Below are positions 1-8,952 of a stretch of DNA of 64,000 bases, piece by piece. The DNA lies in the NCBI GenBank assembly GCA_918797485.1, contig CAKKNE010000006.1:3534001-3598000 (forward strand), written 5' to 3'. Within the stretch, counting starts at the first letter, position 1; each line of letters begins with the position of its first letter. Source of the DNA: Pelagomonas calceolata. Lineage: Eukaryota > Sar > Pelagophyceae > Pelagomonadales > Pelagomonadaceae. Both the position numbers and the translations under genes were made by a program. The notes under the pieces were generated by a model, which had not been told where the DNA came from, made no database searches, and saw only the letters and a program-made list of their open reading frames with translations.

Positions 1-51
1 GCGCGTTCCGAGCGCGCGCGATGTGCGTAGCATAAGAAAAGAATTACTCAC

Positions 52-994
52 CAAGGCCGCGTCGACGCCACCGCGCGAGACGCGGCCGTCGCCTCCGTCC
101 GCATCGACCCGCGCGACGCGACGGAGCCACGAGACATAAGGGACCGGTCGTCGCGCCATTGCGCCATGACCGCGTTGCCCTCCTCCGCGTCCTCAGCCAC
201 GGAGTATTTTGAGAGCGTCGCCTCGAGCAGCTCCTCGTCGCCCGCGCCGCTCAAGACCGACCGCAGCTCCGGCTCCCGCAGTCCCACACGACTGGACCGT
301 TTTCCGGCGGCGCGCTTCTGCGCGCGTCTATCCCTTGATAAGTCAGTAGACCTCGCGAAGAGCTTGGGCTTGCCGCCCTTGCGGCCCTTCTTCGCCATCG
401 CCGCCTCCGAAGCCCGCGTCGCGGCGTTCACCTGGGCGCGATACGGCCCGAGGTCGGCCCACTCCTTCTTGTGCGGCACGGGGAACGGGTTCGTCATCTC
501 GTTCGCGCCTGCGTTTGTCAAAGGTGGCGCGGGGGAGGCGAACTCTCGACGACTCGTCGCGGCGACGGCGTGGCGAGCTCTCGAGGTGCCAGCACGCCAT
601 CGACGCGATCCTTTCGGGACGTGTGGAGTACGCTCGACGACGTCTCGTCAACGTCCGCGCCGTCGCGCAGACACGGGTACGGATTCGGACGCCGCCGCGC
701 GCAGTGGTACCTCCCAGCTACGGACGTCGTGGAGGCGAAGTGGGCCGAGGCGTCGTAGGCGGGCCGGCCGTCGTAGGCGCCCTGCGTGTGCTTCGTGTCC
801 CACTGCAAATGGGACGAGCCGAGCAGCGACTTCATCGTGTTTCCCGATTCGTTCTGTCGAAACAGCTGCGACTGGCGCACGCAGGGTCTCGAACCGAGCT
901 GATTGCCCTGGTTCTGGGTCGCGGCGCTGGGGTCGTGCCAGTGGCCGGCCATCTGTTCCGGCGCCTGCTCGATGGCGTGCAGGGCCTCCCGAGT
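52..994 (-). CDS. Unknown multi-exon gene, partial, runs off left edge
   Basis: I do not recognise this product. Two minus-strand open stretches, about 994-711 and 508-52, are compositionally protein-like and do not overlap. The lower one reads through MTNPFPVPHKKEWADLGPY and ends at a strong donor (TTG then GTGAGT at 51-46), so the gene continues beyond base 1. Between them lies a GC-rich stretch with plausible GT and AG ends at 710 and 509. The simplest splice pair does not keep the best downstream frame, so the exact junction is unresolved. The upper exon appears to begin after CCTTCAG near 995, and further 5' exons may extend to about 1270. The C-terminal part is rich in Ser, Arg and Ala. 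No domain was identified. Confidence 0.4.
509..710 (-). other. Probable intron with introner-like core
   Basis: GT...AG interval of 202 nt between the two coding stretches of the left-edge gene. It carries GCGTCGATGGCGTG (minus reading, near 594-607) and a related CGACGGCGTGGCG (plus, near 563-575), the same core seen in the other introns here. The exact splice pair is uncertain. Confidence 0.35.
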
Positions 995-1355
995 CTGAAG
1001 GGTTAGATTGCCCCGCAAAAGTGGTCGACGACGGGTCGCAGCTAGGCGCGTCGTGGTCCGCCGGGGCAGCCGATTCGTCGGTCGCGGAGAGGGCGCCTGT
1101 TACTGAACCTGTGGGCTGCCCGCAGCGCTGAATCGATAATCTGATAGCGTCGACACACATACTAGCTTAACCGAGCTTCGGCAAAGCTCGAACCCGCACG
1201 CGCTGCTCCCTGCGCATGCTCAGAGGTCCTGCCTGGGGCGGCCAACTCATCAGCCAGGCGTATGTTAACAAAAGACGGGCCTCCGCCAGATACCACGAGC
1301 CCTCCCCCTAACGCCGACGACGAAGGAAAGCCGCACATACTTTCACAATCAATTA

Positions 1356-2078
1356 CTACAGCTCCCCCGCGTCGAGGTCGATGACGTCCTCCTCGCCGTC
1401 GTCCTCCCCGACCGCGTCGTCGACGGCCTCCTCCTCCACAACTTCCTCCTCTTCCGGCGGCGGCGGCGGCGGCTTCGACGCCTTCTTCTTCGGCTCCGGC
1501 GGCGGCCTCCGGTCAGATAACAAAGTAGGGAACTTCGCCGCCAGTCGCAATACGAGCTGCGCGAACTTCGAAGGCGTGTCCGCCTTTATCAGCAGTTCGT
1601 CGACCTTCGACACGTCACCGTCGTACCGCTTATAAATATGAGATAAAGTCTGCCGCCGCCGTTCCTCGGCGTCCTTCCGACCTTGACACATACACGCCTT
1701 CTTCTGCTCTTCACTATGCCAAGAACAGCCGCCGCGCCAGGGCCAGTCGCTCCCGATCTTCCCGTCTTTCAGGCACTGCTCGTGTTCGTCAAAATCGTCG
1801 ACCTCGTCGCACTCTTTCACATAACACTCGTCGAAGGCTTTCTTACAAAGTTCTTCCGTGATACCACAAATGGTAGCGCAGGCGTCCCGCTCGGCGCAGC
1901 ACTTCGCTAGGTGTGGGGACGCGCCCTCCGGGCAGGCGCCAGTACCTCGAGGCGCGAAGTACGGCGACCGCGGTGCGGGATCCTTTCTTCCATAACATTT
2001 GAACTTCTTGCAGGGCTTGGGCTTCGTCTCGACCTTGACCTCCGCCGTCGCCAGTGCTACTACGAGGGCGAGGCGCAT
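1356..2078 (-). CDS. Secreted phospholipase A2 group XII-like protein, catalytic His replaced
   Basis: A start at the third Met (2078) gives a signal peptide (MRLALVVALATA). The start at 2108 would put ten extra residues before it. A Cys-rich domain of about 110 residues follows the group XII PLA2 pattern: CC-x2-(H)D-x-C, then C-x3-E-x-C and a late CMCQ. The catalytic dyad of the family is His-Asp in CCxxHDxC; here the segment is CCAERDACA, so Arg replaces His while Asp remains. Vertebrate PLA2G12B also lacks the His and is inactive, so this protein is probably non-hydrolytic. After the domain come an alpha-helical stretch and an acidic/proline tail ending DLDAGEL. The assignment rests on the cysteine pattern and is of moderate certainty. 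Confidence 0.6.
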   Translation of the reverse strand: MRLALVVALATAEVKVETKPKPCKKFKCYGRKDPAPRSPYFAPRGTGACPEGASPHLAKCCAERDACATICGITEELCKKAFDECYVKECDEVDDFDEHEQCLKDGKIGSDWPWRGGCSWHSEEQKKACMCQGRKDAEERRRQTLSHIYKRYDGDVSKVDELLIKADTPSKFAQLVLRLAAKFPTLLSDRRPPPEPKKKASKPPPPPPEEEEVVEEEAVDDAVGEDDGEEDVIDLDAGEL

Positions 2079-2140
2079 CGCTGGCATCCTGCCGCGTGGA
2101 GGCTGCATTCTGCAGCTGGTTTACCGCTGCAAATGTTATA

Positions 2141-2278
2141 GCTTGCACCGCTGCGCGGCGGCGTCGGCGACACGCGGAGGATGAATGCGACTGCAGCGCC
2201 TGATGCTACCGCTGCAGAACGCCAATTGCTTGCACCGCTCGGCGGCGTCGTTCGCGACACGCAAGACGATGAATGCGT
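2141..2278. repeat. Two-copy local repeat in a divergent promoter
   Basis: Two copies of about 50 bp starting GCTTGCACCGCT and ending GATGAATGCG lie at about 2141-2189 and 2228-2278, an 87-bp period, with several mismatches. They sit in the 2079-2667 gap between the divergent PLA2-like and transporter genes. Nothing else recognisable was seen in that gap, and the 13-copy promoter palindrome found elsewhere is absent. Confidence 0.6.
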
Positions 2279-2667
2279 AATTACTGGCAGTTGCAAGCGC
2301 CGGACGGCGGCGCTCTGCACAAGTGCCACAGCAAGGCAGCAGTCCTGAGCAATCGACCGCATGGATGGAAAGGCGTCGCCGTGCGCTGCCGGAGGAGTCC
2401 TCGGAGCGAGCTAGAGGTGTTCTGTGCGCAAAACGAATTAGCAGTTTTGGCAGGCTGGCTGCTGAAAAACAAATGCCTTGCACCGGCTGAATTGCTGCCG
2501 CGCGACCACAAGGAGTCGCGGCGCGACTCGCCAGAGTCTCGGGACGTTCGCAAGAGCCAGCTGCGCGCAACTGCTCCCGCGCAACGAGCTGTAACCCAAC
2601 CTGAGCAAGGCAGCCACAAAGAGCAGCAGCAGAGCTCGCAGCGTAAAGCGCCGCCGACGCAGAAAAG

Positions 2668-4530
2668 ATGTCGCGCCCCGCCGCGAGATCGCCGGCGTCC
2701 CTCGGCGCCGGCGCGCGACGGGCGCCGCCGCCGTCCACGGCATGGAGCCCCAATACGATAGTAAACGCTGTCAAAAGAATGGCGTCGCGCGACGAGCGCG
2801 AGATGCTGCCGCTCATCGATGCTGGTAGGGCGTCGTCCTTCGACGACAGGACAGACCGACCTGTGCCGTCACCCGCCTCGCTCCGGAAGCGGCTCGAGAT
2901 CCGCCAACCCAAGCCGAAGAAGAAAGATGGTAGGTTCGGGTTATATGCGCAGTACTTCGCGGTGGGCGTCGTCTACGGCGGCCTCCTCCAGACGATGTAC
3001 GGCTTCTTCCTAGGATACCTCAACGTCGACGCGTATGCTTATGCCGCAGCCACGACGGTCGTAGCTCTACCCTGGTCCTTCAAGTTCGTGTTCGGTGCGA
3101 TCAATGATGTGTGCCCCATCAACGGTGAGAGAAGACGACCGTACATCGCGCTGGGCTGGGCGTTCTGCGCTATTGCTTTATGGTTTTTAACGATGATGCC
3201 GCTACCCGAACCCTACTGGTGCATCGATGATCAATCAGGAAGGTACATCACGACCGCAAGGCATCGGCACGACGGCGTGAAGGTGGCGGCCGAGCCGTGC
3301 AATAGTAACGCACCGTTAGCTGGAGGACCCTTCGCGTTGGCGATGATGGTGGCGTCGTTCGGCTATTGCGTTTCTGACGTGGCCGCCGATGGGTTGACCG
3401 TCCAACTCGCCAAGAAAGAAGTTGAAGAGAGGCGGGGCCAGACGCAGACGTCGGTCTATTTAGTTAGAACGATTGGAAACATCTTCGCGGTGGCCTTTGT
3501 GGGCCTAGGCATGAACTCGCGGGAATATAATGGTTCGTTCAACAGAGGATTGTCCTTCTCGTGGGTCATGGGCGCCTTCGCGTTGTTAGCTACGGCCATG
3601 GTCCCCATCTCACTACTATTCGTGAAGGAGCCCTCTCTCAGTGTACAGCCGTTGTCGACGACGGACGCCACACCAAACTTAAGAGCGAGAATCAGTCGAA
3701 GAGTGACGTGCGAGCAGTACCGGAAGAGCGTCTGGCAGCTATTGCGGTCGAAGGCCATGTTCTACTGCGTCTGCTACCAGTTCCTGACGCCGGTCATCGG
3801 CGCGGTGTATACGACCGCTTCCCCCGAGGTGAAGCAGCACTGGGCCCACGTGCGGTCGCTGCAGAACTCCCTGTTTTCGTTGGTCGGATTAGTCGTTTTT
3901 TCCTGCGGGTTGTGGCTCGTGAAGAAAAGGCTCTTACATCGGTCGTGGCGGGAGCTTACCTTGGTCACGACCATATTCCTCAACGTCATTGACATGCCCT
4001 TCAGCTTCTGTACGATCTACGACATCGTGCGAGACCCCTACTTCTATTTAGGAGAAACGGTCCTGCAAGGCATCCCGGACGCCGTGAATTTCGTCGTTTC
4101 TACCTTTGTGATTGTGGAGATGGCCGAGGGCGGCGACGAGGGCATCGTCTACGGTTTATTGACCACGACCTATAATGTCGGCGGTCCCTTCGCTTCGGCC
4201 ATCTCGAACCAGCTCTTTGGGTTATTTGAACCGAAGTTGTCAGATCCGAAGAACTATGTGGAAGACCGACCGACGTTCCGGAACACGGTAGCTTTATCTT
4301 TTGTCGTGACTTATGCCGCGGCGTTTTTGTCATTGTTGACTTTGCCGCTGTTACCTAGGCAGAAGGCGCAAGTCCAGCAGTGGAAGCGCGACTGGCCTCG
4401 AAAAGACGCGTATGCGTGGGCGTCGTTGACCATCCTCGTCGTTGGTTTGGTCTACTCCTGCGCGCTGAACGTGCTGGCCGTGCTTCCTTCCACGATGTGC
4501 CTGGAGGTCGTCGGCGGGGAGGGGTGCTGA
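2668..4530 (+). CDS. Folate-biopterin transporter (BT1 family, MFS)
   Basis: A polytopic membrane protein of 620 residues. The N-terminal 90 residues are hydrophilic and about twelve hydrophobic segments follow. Family signatures are visible: PWSFKFVFGAINDVCP at about 135-150 followed by GERRRPY, and SDVAADGLT at about 236-244, typical of the BT1/FBT branch of the major facilitator superfamily. Members move folate or pteridines in trypanosomatids, cyanobacteria and plant plastids, and related stramenopile paralogues are numerous. The substrate here cannot be read from sequence. An alternative start at 2779 (MASRDEREM) would shorten the soluble tail. No intron is needed. Confidence 0.85.
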   Translation: MSRPAARSPASLGAGARRAPPPSTAWSPNTIVNAVKRMASRDEREMLPLIDAGRASSFDDRTDRPVPSPASLRKRLEIRQPKPKKKDGRFGLYAQYFAVGVVYGGLLQTMYGFFLGYLNVDAYAYAAATTVVALPWSFKFVFGAINDVCPINGERRRPYIALGWAFCAIALWFLTMMPLPEPYWCIDDQSGRYITTARHRHDGVKVAAEPCNSNAPLAGGPFALAMMVASFGYCVSDVAADGLTVQLAKKEVEERRGQTQTSVYLVRTIGNIFAVAFVGLGMNSREYNGSFNRGLSFSWVMGAFALLATAMVPISLLFVKEPSLSVQPLSTTDATPNLRARISRRVTCEQYRKSVWQLLRSKAMFYCVCYQFLTPVIGAVYTTASPEVKQHWAHVRSLQNSLFSLVGLVVFSCGLWLVKKRLLHRSWRELTLVTTIFLNVIDMPFSFCTIYDIVRDPYFYLGETVLQGIPDAVNFVVSTFVIVEMAEGGDEGIVYGLLTTTYNVGGPFASAISNQLFGLFEPKLSDPKNYVEDRPTFRNTVALSFVVTYAAAFLSLLTLPLLPRQKAQVQQWKRDWPRKDAYAWASLTILVVGLVYSCALNVLAVLPSTMCLEVVGGEGC

Positions 4531-4587
4531 TCCTCGTCCGTTGTTTTGTTGTTTATTTCGCTCGGTTTAACTTATCTATATATAATA

Positions 4588-5026
4588 CTACTTTGGCGCG
4601 TCGATGGCGTATGGGGTGTCCTCCTCAGCGCGCGACTGCCGCTCGACGAAGTCCTCGACGACCTCGATGAGTCCAAGGTTCAGGAACGTCGTCGGCACGA
4701 GGGCGAGCTCGAGGATGTTCAGCAGGCAGAAGAGCCCAAATACGCCTATTTCGAGCGGCACCCGGTCCAGGGCGCCCGCGGTTCCGGCCGAGAGCGCCGC
4801 CGCGTCGCGGAGGAGGATTTGCGACGCGAAGCTGACGAGCGACGACACGCTGAGCCACATGTTAAATTTGATCGACGCGGCGAAGTAGTCGGGTCCATCG
4901 GCCCCGAGCGGCCCGAAGAGCTCCTGGACGCGATTCGTCGTAGGTCGGTTGCTGCCGAACGTCTCAGTATATATTTTCTCGACGAAGCGCGTCGGCGGCG
5001 CCCAAGGCCAGGAGAGCAGTCTTCAT
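4588..5026 (-). CDS. Small membrane protein, unknown; N-terminal frame unresolved
   Basis: A minus-strand frame is open from about 5014 to a stop at 4588 and has a protein-like sequence throughout (RFVEKIYTETFG, then two hydrophobic regions at the MWLSVSSLVSFASQILL and VFGLFCLLNILELAL positions). Its first in-frame Met is only at 4860. An ATG at 5026 opens a signal-like MKTALLALGAADA in another frame, with no acceptable intron between them. Either the short 4860 start is used, there is an unusual splice, or the assembly has a one-base error. The last residues (TPYAIDAPK) are encoded by a GCGTCGATGGCGTATGGGG stretch related to the intron core. No function is assigned. Confidence 0.45.
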
Positions 5027-5155
5027 TTTTTAATCAATAGCTCCACTCAGGAATCAAACGCGTCTCATCCGCGACGCATGTGGCATCGTATGGTCAATAA
5101 TACGCAAGAACTGATCGCGGAATGAGCAAGGAGGCGACAAAAGCTGGACCCGTGA

Positions 5156-5178
5156 GCTAGCGGCTGTAACACACTAGC
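5156..5178 (-). promoter_or_regulatory. Promoter palindrome, copy 1
   Basis: Minus reading GCTAGTGTGTTAC, AGC, CGCTAGC. It lies 130 bp upstream of the ATG at 5026 and about 370 bp upstream of the alanine racemase start. Nothing else recognisable in 5179-5546 apart from a repeated CCGCACTCCTCAAAAGCAGCA-like phrase at about 5309 and 5391. Confidence 0.65.
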
Positions 5179-5546
5179 AGACAGGCAGCAAGCATTCTTG
5201 GAAGCAGCCGCTGACGGCACTGCTGCACATCCGGCGCTGCCAAGGCTCCCATAGCACTCATCGATCATCGTTAGCAAGTCCTACTTGCGCCACCACGCGT
5301 ACGGCCCCGCACTCCTCAAAAGCAGCACCCTGCTCCAGCAGCTGCCAGGCAAGCCATAGCGCTCCAGCTGTACGCCAGCCGACGTGCGCCCACACTCCTC
5401 AAAAGCAGCACAGCAGAGACAACATCATGCTCACAACAAACACAAGCTACGAGAACGAAACGAGCCCCAAAAAGCCGTCATTACAGAGAGGCGCCGCGCA
5501 GCTGCGGGACGGCTGGCACCATTCCCGCTTTCAACCCTATTTGAAG

Positions 5547-7094
5547 ATGCTCGCGCCGGCCATCGCGCCCGAGGCCACTCTATTAGGCACTGTAGCACCT
5601 AGAACGTGCGCGGAGATCGACGTCGGGGCGTTGATAAACAACGCCAAAGCTTGTAGAGAAGCCGCGGCGAAATCCGGCACGAGGGTCATGGCCGTGGTGA
5701 AGGCCGACGCCTACGGCCACGGCGCCGCCGTCGTCGCGCGCGTGCTGCACCGGCACTGCGGCATCGACTTTTTTGCCGTCGCCACATTGCCGGAAGCTTT
5801 AGAGCTGCGGGCCGCGGGTCTTAATGATGGTGTCCGCGTCTTGGTTTTGGGCGCCTCGGTCCCGTCGGAGTGGCCCGTCTACGCGCGCTTTGACTTGGAA
5901 ATGGTGATCGAGTCGAAGGCGACCGCCGATCGGCTGGCCGCTTTACAACCGCCACCGAAGCCCATCAAGGCGCACGTCATGCTCAACACGGGCATGAATA
6001 GGATAGGGCTGTCCACATTCGATAGTACGACAGAAACGCACGGTATTAAAAAAGTCGAGGAGTCGCGGAGCATCGGCACGCAGCCGTGTGGAATCCAACT
6101 TGTCACTGCGTCTGCTCGATGGCGTGGAGGCTCACGAAGGTTTCTCGCAATAACACAACTCACTCGTTGATTCCTCACAGGCAAGCAAGGGCTCCAGGAC
6201 CTGTTCAACGACCTGCCGCCCTTGCCGGAAGAAAGCGGGCAGACGCCGCCGCCGCGACCTCCTTTGAAGCGGAGCGGATCTGGAAGTTCATTGGGCTCGA
6301 CGGGTCGCCTCCAGGAGTACCACGGCATTCTCGTCGATCAAGCTGTCGATATTGTCGCCATGGTCGCCGCCGCACCAGCTGTAGAATTTGCTGGTTTATG
6401 TACGCACATGGCCGACGCGCAAGCTAATATCCATAGGTACACGCAGCGCCAGTTCAAACGGTTCCGGGATGTGGTGGACGCGCTGCGAGCGAAGAACGTC
6501 CCCGTGCCCTGCGTGCACGTCGAGAACTCCCAAACGTTACTAGATGCTCACGTCGGTCCCGAGAGAATGAGGAGATTAGTAGGTGATGGTGCTGGATTTT
6601 GTCGTGTAGGAGGCGCGCTCTACGGCCAACGGCACCACGATGTACTGAAACCTGTATTATCATTAAAGGCGCAGGTGCGGCATGTGCACCGCCTGGAAGC
6701 GGGCATGACCGTAGGCTACGATCGAAGCTGGATCGCGCCGCGGGATAGTGTAGTAGCCACTCTGTCGATCGGCTTCGCCGACGGCTACCCTCGATCGTTA
6801 TCAAATCAAGGCGTCGTCTACATCCGGGGCCACGAGTTTGTGGTGGCGGGCAAAGTTTGCATGGACATGGTGATGGTCGACTTAGGGGCCAAGGGCGGCC
6901 CCGGCGAATCGGTAAGGGTCGGCGACTACGCGACGCTGTGGGGGGATGGCGGGAACACGCTCGCGGCGACGGCCGATGGGTTGGGGACGGCGCAGTCGGA
7001 TTTGACGTGTGACTTATCTAGGAGGGTGGCGCGGCGCTACGTCAATTTGCCGCCGGACTGGCGGGCGCCCGAGGACCACTACGTGATCGCATAG
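5547..7094 (+). CDS. alr: Alanine racemase (PLP, fold type III)
   Basis: Exons 5547-6087 and 6181-7094 join in frame to give 484 residues. The PLP lysine is in VVKADAYGHG (about residue 52), and the second catalytic tyrosine is expected in VGYDRSW. GLCTHMADA, SIGFADGYPRS and GKVCMDMVMVDL are further family blocks. The enzyme interconverts L- and D-alanine. The open frame extends back to 5427, but the Met at 5547 fits the domain better. An insert rich in Pro, Gly and Ser follows the splice point, so the protein is longer than bacterial Alr (about 360-390 residues). The intron shows the gene is nuclear and eukaryotic even if its origin was bacterial. Confidence 0.85.
6088..6180 (+). other. Introner-like intron in alanine racemase
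   Basis: A 93-nt GT...AG intron. The 5' end GTGTGGAATCC (from 6086) and 3' end GATTCCTCACAG form near-perfect terminal inverted repeats. CTCGATGGCGTGGAGG lies in the middle. Using GT at 6088 (phase 1) is the choice that keeps the racemase frame. Confidence 0.75.
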
Positions 7095-7159
7095 CATGTT
7101 TCTTTCGGTCGTTCGCCCTTTAAATTTGTAGTACTGTTAGCCAGGGTCGGAGGAAGCGC

Positions 7160-8482
7160 CTAGTAGTCGCCGGTCTCGAAGCGCGCGAGGTGGTCTCCGG
7201 AGCCCGTGCTGGTGCGCGGCGCGGACCGCGAGGACCCGGTGCTCGACCGGTTGCGCGGCGTGATGCGCGTAGGATGTTCCGGACTGTGTGGAATCAACCA
7301 GTGAGTTAGGTTATCGCGTCGATGGCGTGGGGCGCCCGAAATTGATTTCCACACAGGTTCCGACGCGAGGTCAGAGGAGTCCTCGCGCTGGGCCGCGACG
7401 CGCGCCGCCGCGGCCCTTCTAGCTTGAGCTTGCTGCCGGCGGTGCTCGGGCGACGCGTACGACTCGACCGGCCCCGAAAGGGTCGGCGGCCCCTCGACCT
7501 GGTTGTGGCCCGTCCACTCGCCGTCGCCGAGCCACTGTAATAATGACAAGCGCTGGATGGCGTCGTCCAGGTGTCTTTCATCTCTAATCGTCGACCGACT
7601 ATCTCCAGCACGTTTATCAGCAGCAACCAACAGCCGTCGAGCCTGGACCAGTTCCTCCAACAAAGCCTCCTGCTCCGCCCGTCGCGCCGCCTTCTCCGCC
7701 GCGAGCTCCTTCTCCAACCGATCTATATCACTATGGGCTTCATCAATCCTCCCTTGAGCCATCGCCAGCACCGTGTCCATGGCGTGGGCCGTCTCGGCGG
7801 CCAGTTCCTCGGCGTACTCCGCCGCCGCCTCGGCCGCGTCGCAGCGGTCTTTGGTTTCTCTGAAGTCGACGTCGAGCTCGGCGTGGAAGATAGTAGTCGC
7901 GTCTTTCTCTTCTTTCGTCTCCTCGTCGTCCTCGGCCCAGCTCACCTTCTTCTCGACGGAGCCGCCGGACCTTGGCGTGGGCGGCTGGTCGTCGACGACT
8001 TGCCGCGCGGTGCGGAAGGCCGCGCGCGCGTTCGGACCATGTGTTGGTGGTTGCGGCGCCTCGTCGCCGAGCTCGGAGAAGCGAGATCGGCGCGGGCTGC
8101 CCGCGTAGCCGTCGTCGTCGTTAAAGTCGTCGACGGCGTCGTACTCCGCGTCCAGATCGACGTCGTCATCGTGGCGCATGGCCGCGAGCGGGTCCGCCGC
8201 GAACTCGGCGAGCGGCGACGCCGCGCGCCGCGGCTTGTCTCGACTAACAACGTAGGGCGGCGCCGGCGTTCGTTGAGGCGCGGCCGGCCCTTGCACGGAG
8301 ATGGACATGTCCGAGGTGCGCCGCGGCCGCACGCGGTGGACGTAGCCCTCATCTACGTCGTTGCTGTCGCGGCCGGCGAGATCATAATCGCCGTCTAATT
8401 CATCGTAATCCCCTCTGTTCGCCTGGATGGGCTCGGCGTAGTGGCGGCTCGTCGCCGATTGGGGCGGGCGGCCGCCCCTCAT
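7160..8482 (-). CDS. Acidic coiled-coil protein, unknown
   Basis: Exons 8482-7353 and 7283-7160 give 417 residues. The first 150 residues are low-complexity, with many Asp/Tyr pairs (DYDELDGDYD, DDFNDDDGY). An Ala/Glu-rich heptad region at about 205-300 looks like a long coiled coil. The C-terminus is basic and Ser/Thr-rich and ends HLARFETGDY. No catalytic motif was seen. It could be a structural or cytoskeletal adaptor, but the sequence does not say. The unspliced frame is also open, so retention of the intron would add 23 residues. Confidence 0.6.
   Translation of the reverse strand: MRGGRPPQSATSRHYAEPIQANRGDYDELDGDYDLAGRDSNDVDEGYVHRVRPRRTSDMSISVQGPAAPQRTPAPPYVVSRDKPRRAASPLAEFAADPLAAMRHDDDVDLDAEYDAVDDFNDDDGYAGSPRRSRFSELGDEAPQPPTHGPNARAAFRTARQVVDDQPPTPRSGGSVEKKVSWAEDDEETKEEKDATTIFHAELDVDFRETKDRCDAAEAAAEYAEELAAETAHAMDTVLAMAQGRIDEAHSDIDRLEKELAAEKAARRAEQEALLEELVQARRLLVAADKRAGDSRSTIRDERHLDDAIQRLSLLQWLGDGEWTGHNQVEGPPTLSGPVESYASPEHRRQQAQARRAAAARVAAQREDSSDLASEPVWKSISGAPRHRRDNLTHWLIPHSPEHPTRITPRNRSSTGSSRSAPRTSTGSGDHLARFETGDY
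7284..7352 (-). other. Introner-like intron with terminal inverted repeats
   Basis: A 69-nt intron. On the minus strand the element runs from GTGTGGAAATCAA to TTGATTCCACACAG, so its ends are near-perfect inverted repeats of 12-13 nt. CCCCACGCCATCGACGCG is the core. GT at 7352 and AG at 7284 preserve the frame. CGGAAC occurs just outside both ends. Confidence 0.75.
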
Positions 8483-8698
8483 TTTTGTTCACTTGTAGCG
8501 CTCCGCGGCGACGGCGTAGCGATTTCAAGCAGGGAGAGCCAAATGTAATTTTTTACCACTGTCCTCGTTATACCCGAGGCGGCCGCGGCGGCTCCAAATT
8601 GTACACGAGCGAGGCCACTACAAGAGCGCCAACGCGTGTGAGCGTGCGTTTTTTGCAATCAATAAGCCAAGCAAGCAAATGCGGGCAAAGCTTATGCT

Positions 8699-8722
8699 TC
8701 TAGTGTCTTACAGGCCGCTAGC
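8699..8722 (+). promoter_or_regulatory. Promoter palindrome, copy 2
   Basis: Reads TCTAGTGTCTTAC, AGGC, CGCTAGC. It lies between divergent starts at 8482 (217 bp) and 8953 (about 230 bp). The rest of 8483-8952 shows only a CAAGCAAGCAAATG phrase just upstream. Confidence 0.75.
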
Positions 8723-8952
8723 GATGCTCGCAAACGTCGAGGAACGATACCCCAGAAACAAAAAGAAGATCCCACGCGCTCGGATCTATCGTGCGGGGCC
8801 TTAGAAATCACAAGCTCCATCAGGAGAGGCTCTCAAAATCGAAGGCATTCATCGAGCTGCAAGATTGCACCAGGCGCTTGTGCAGCATCGGAGTAGTCCG
8901 CGAAGAGCTGCAAACGGAGTCGATCGCTGCGACGCCACCGCTGCGACCCAAA

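Noticed and set aside
885-900. GGTTCGAGACCC on the minus strand as a tRNA
   Set aside because: The T-arm stem does not pair and no A box precedes it.
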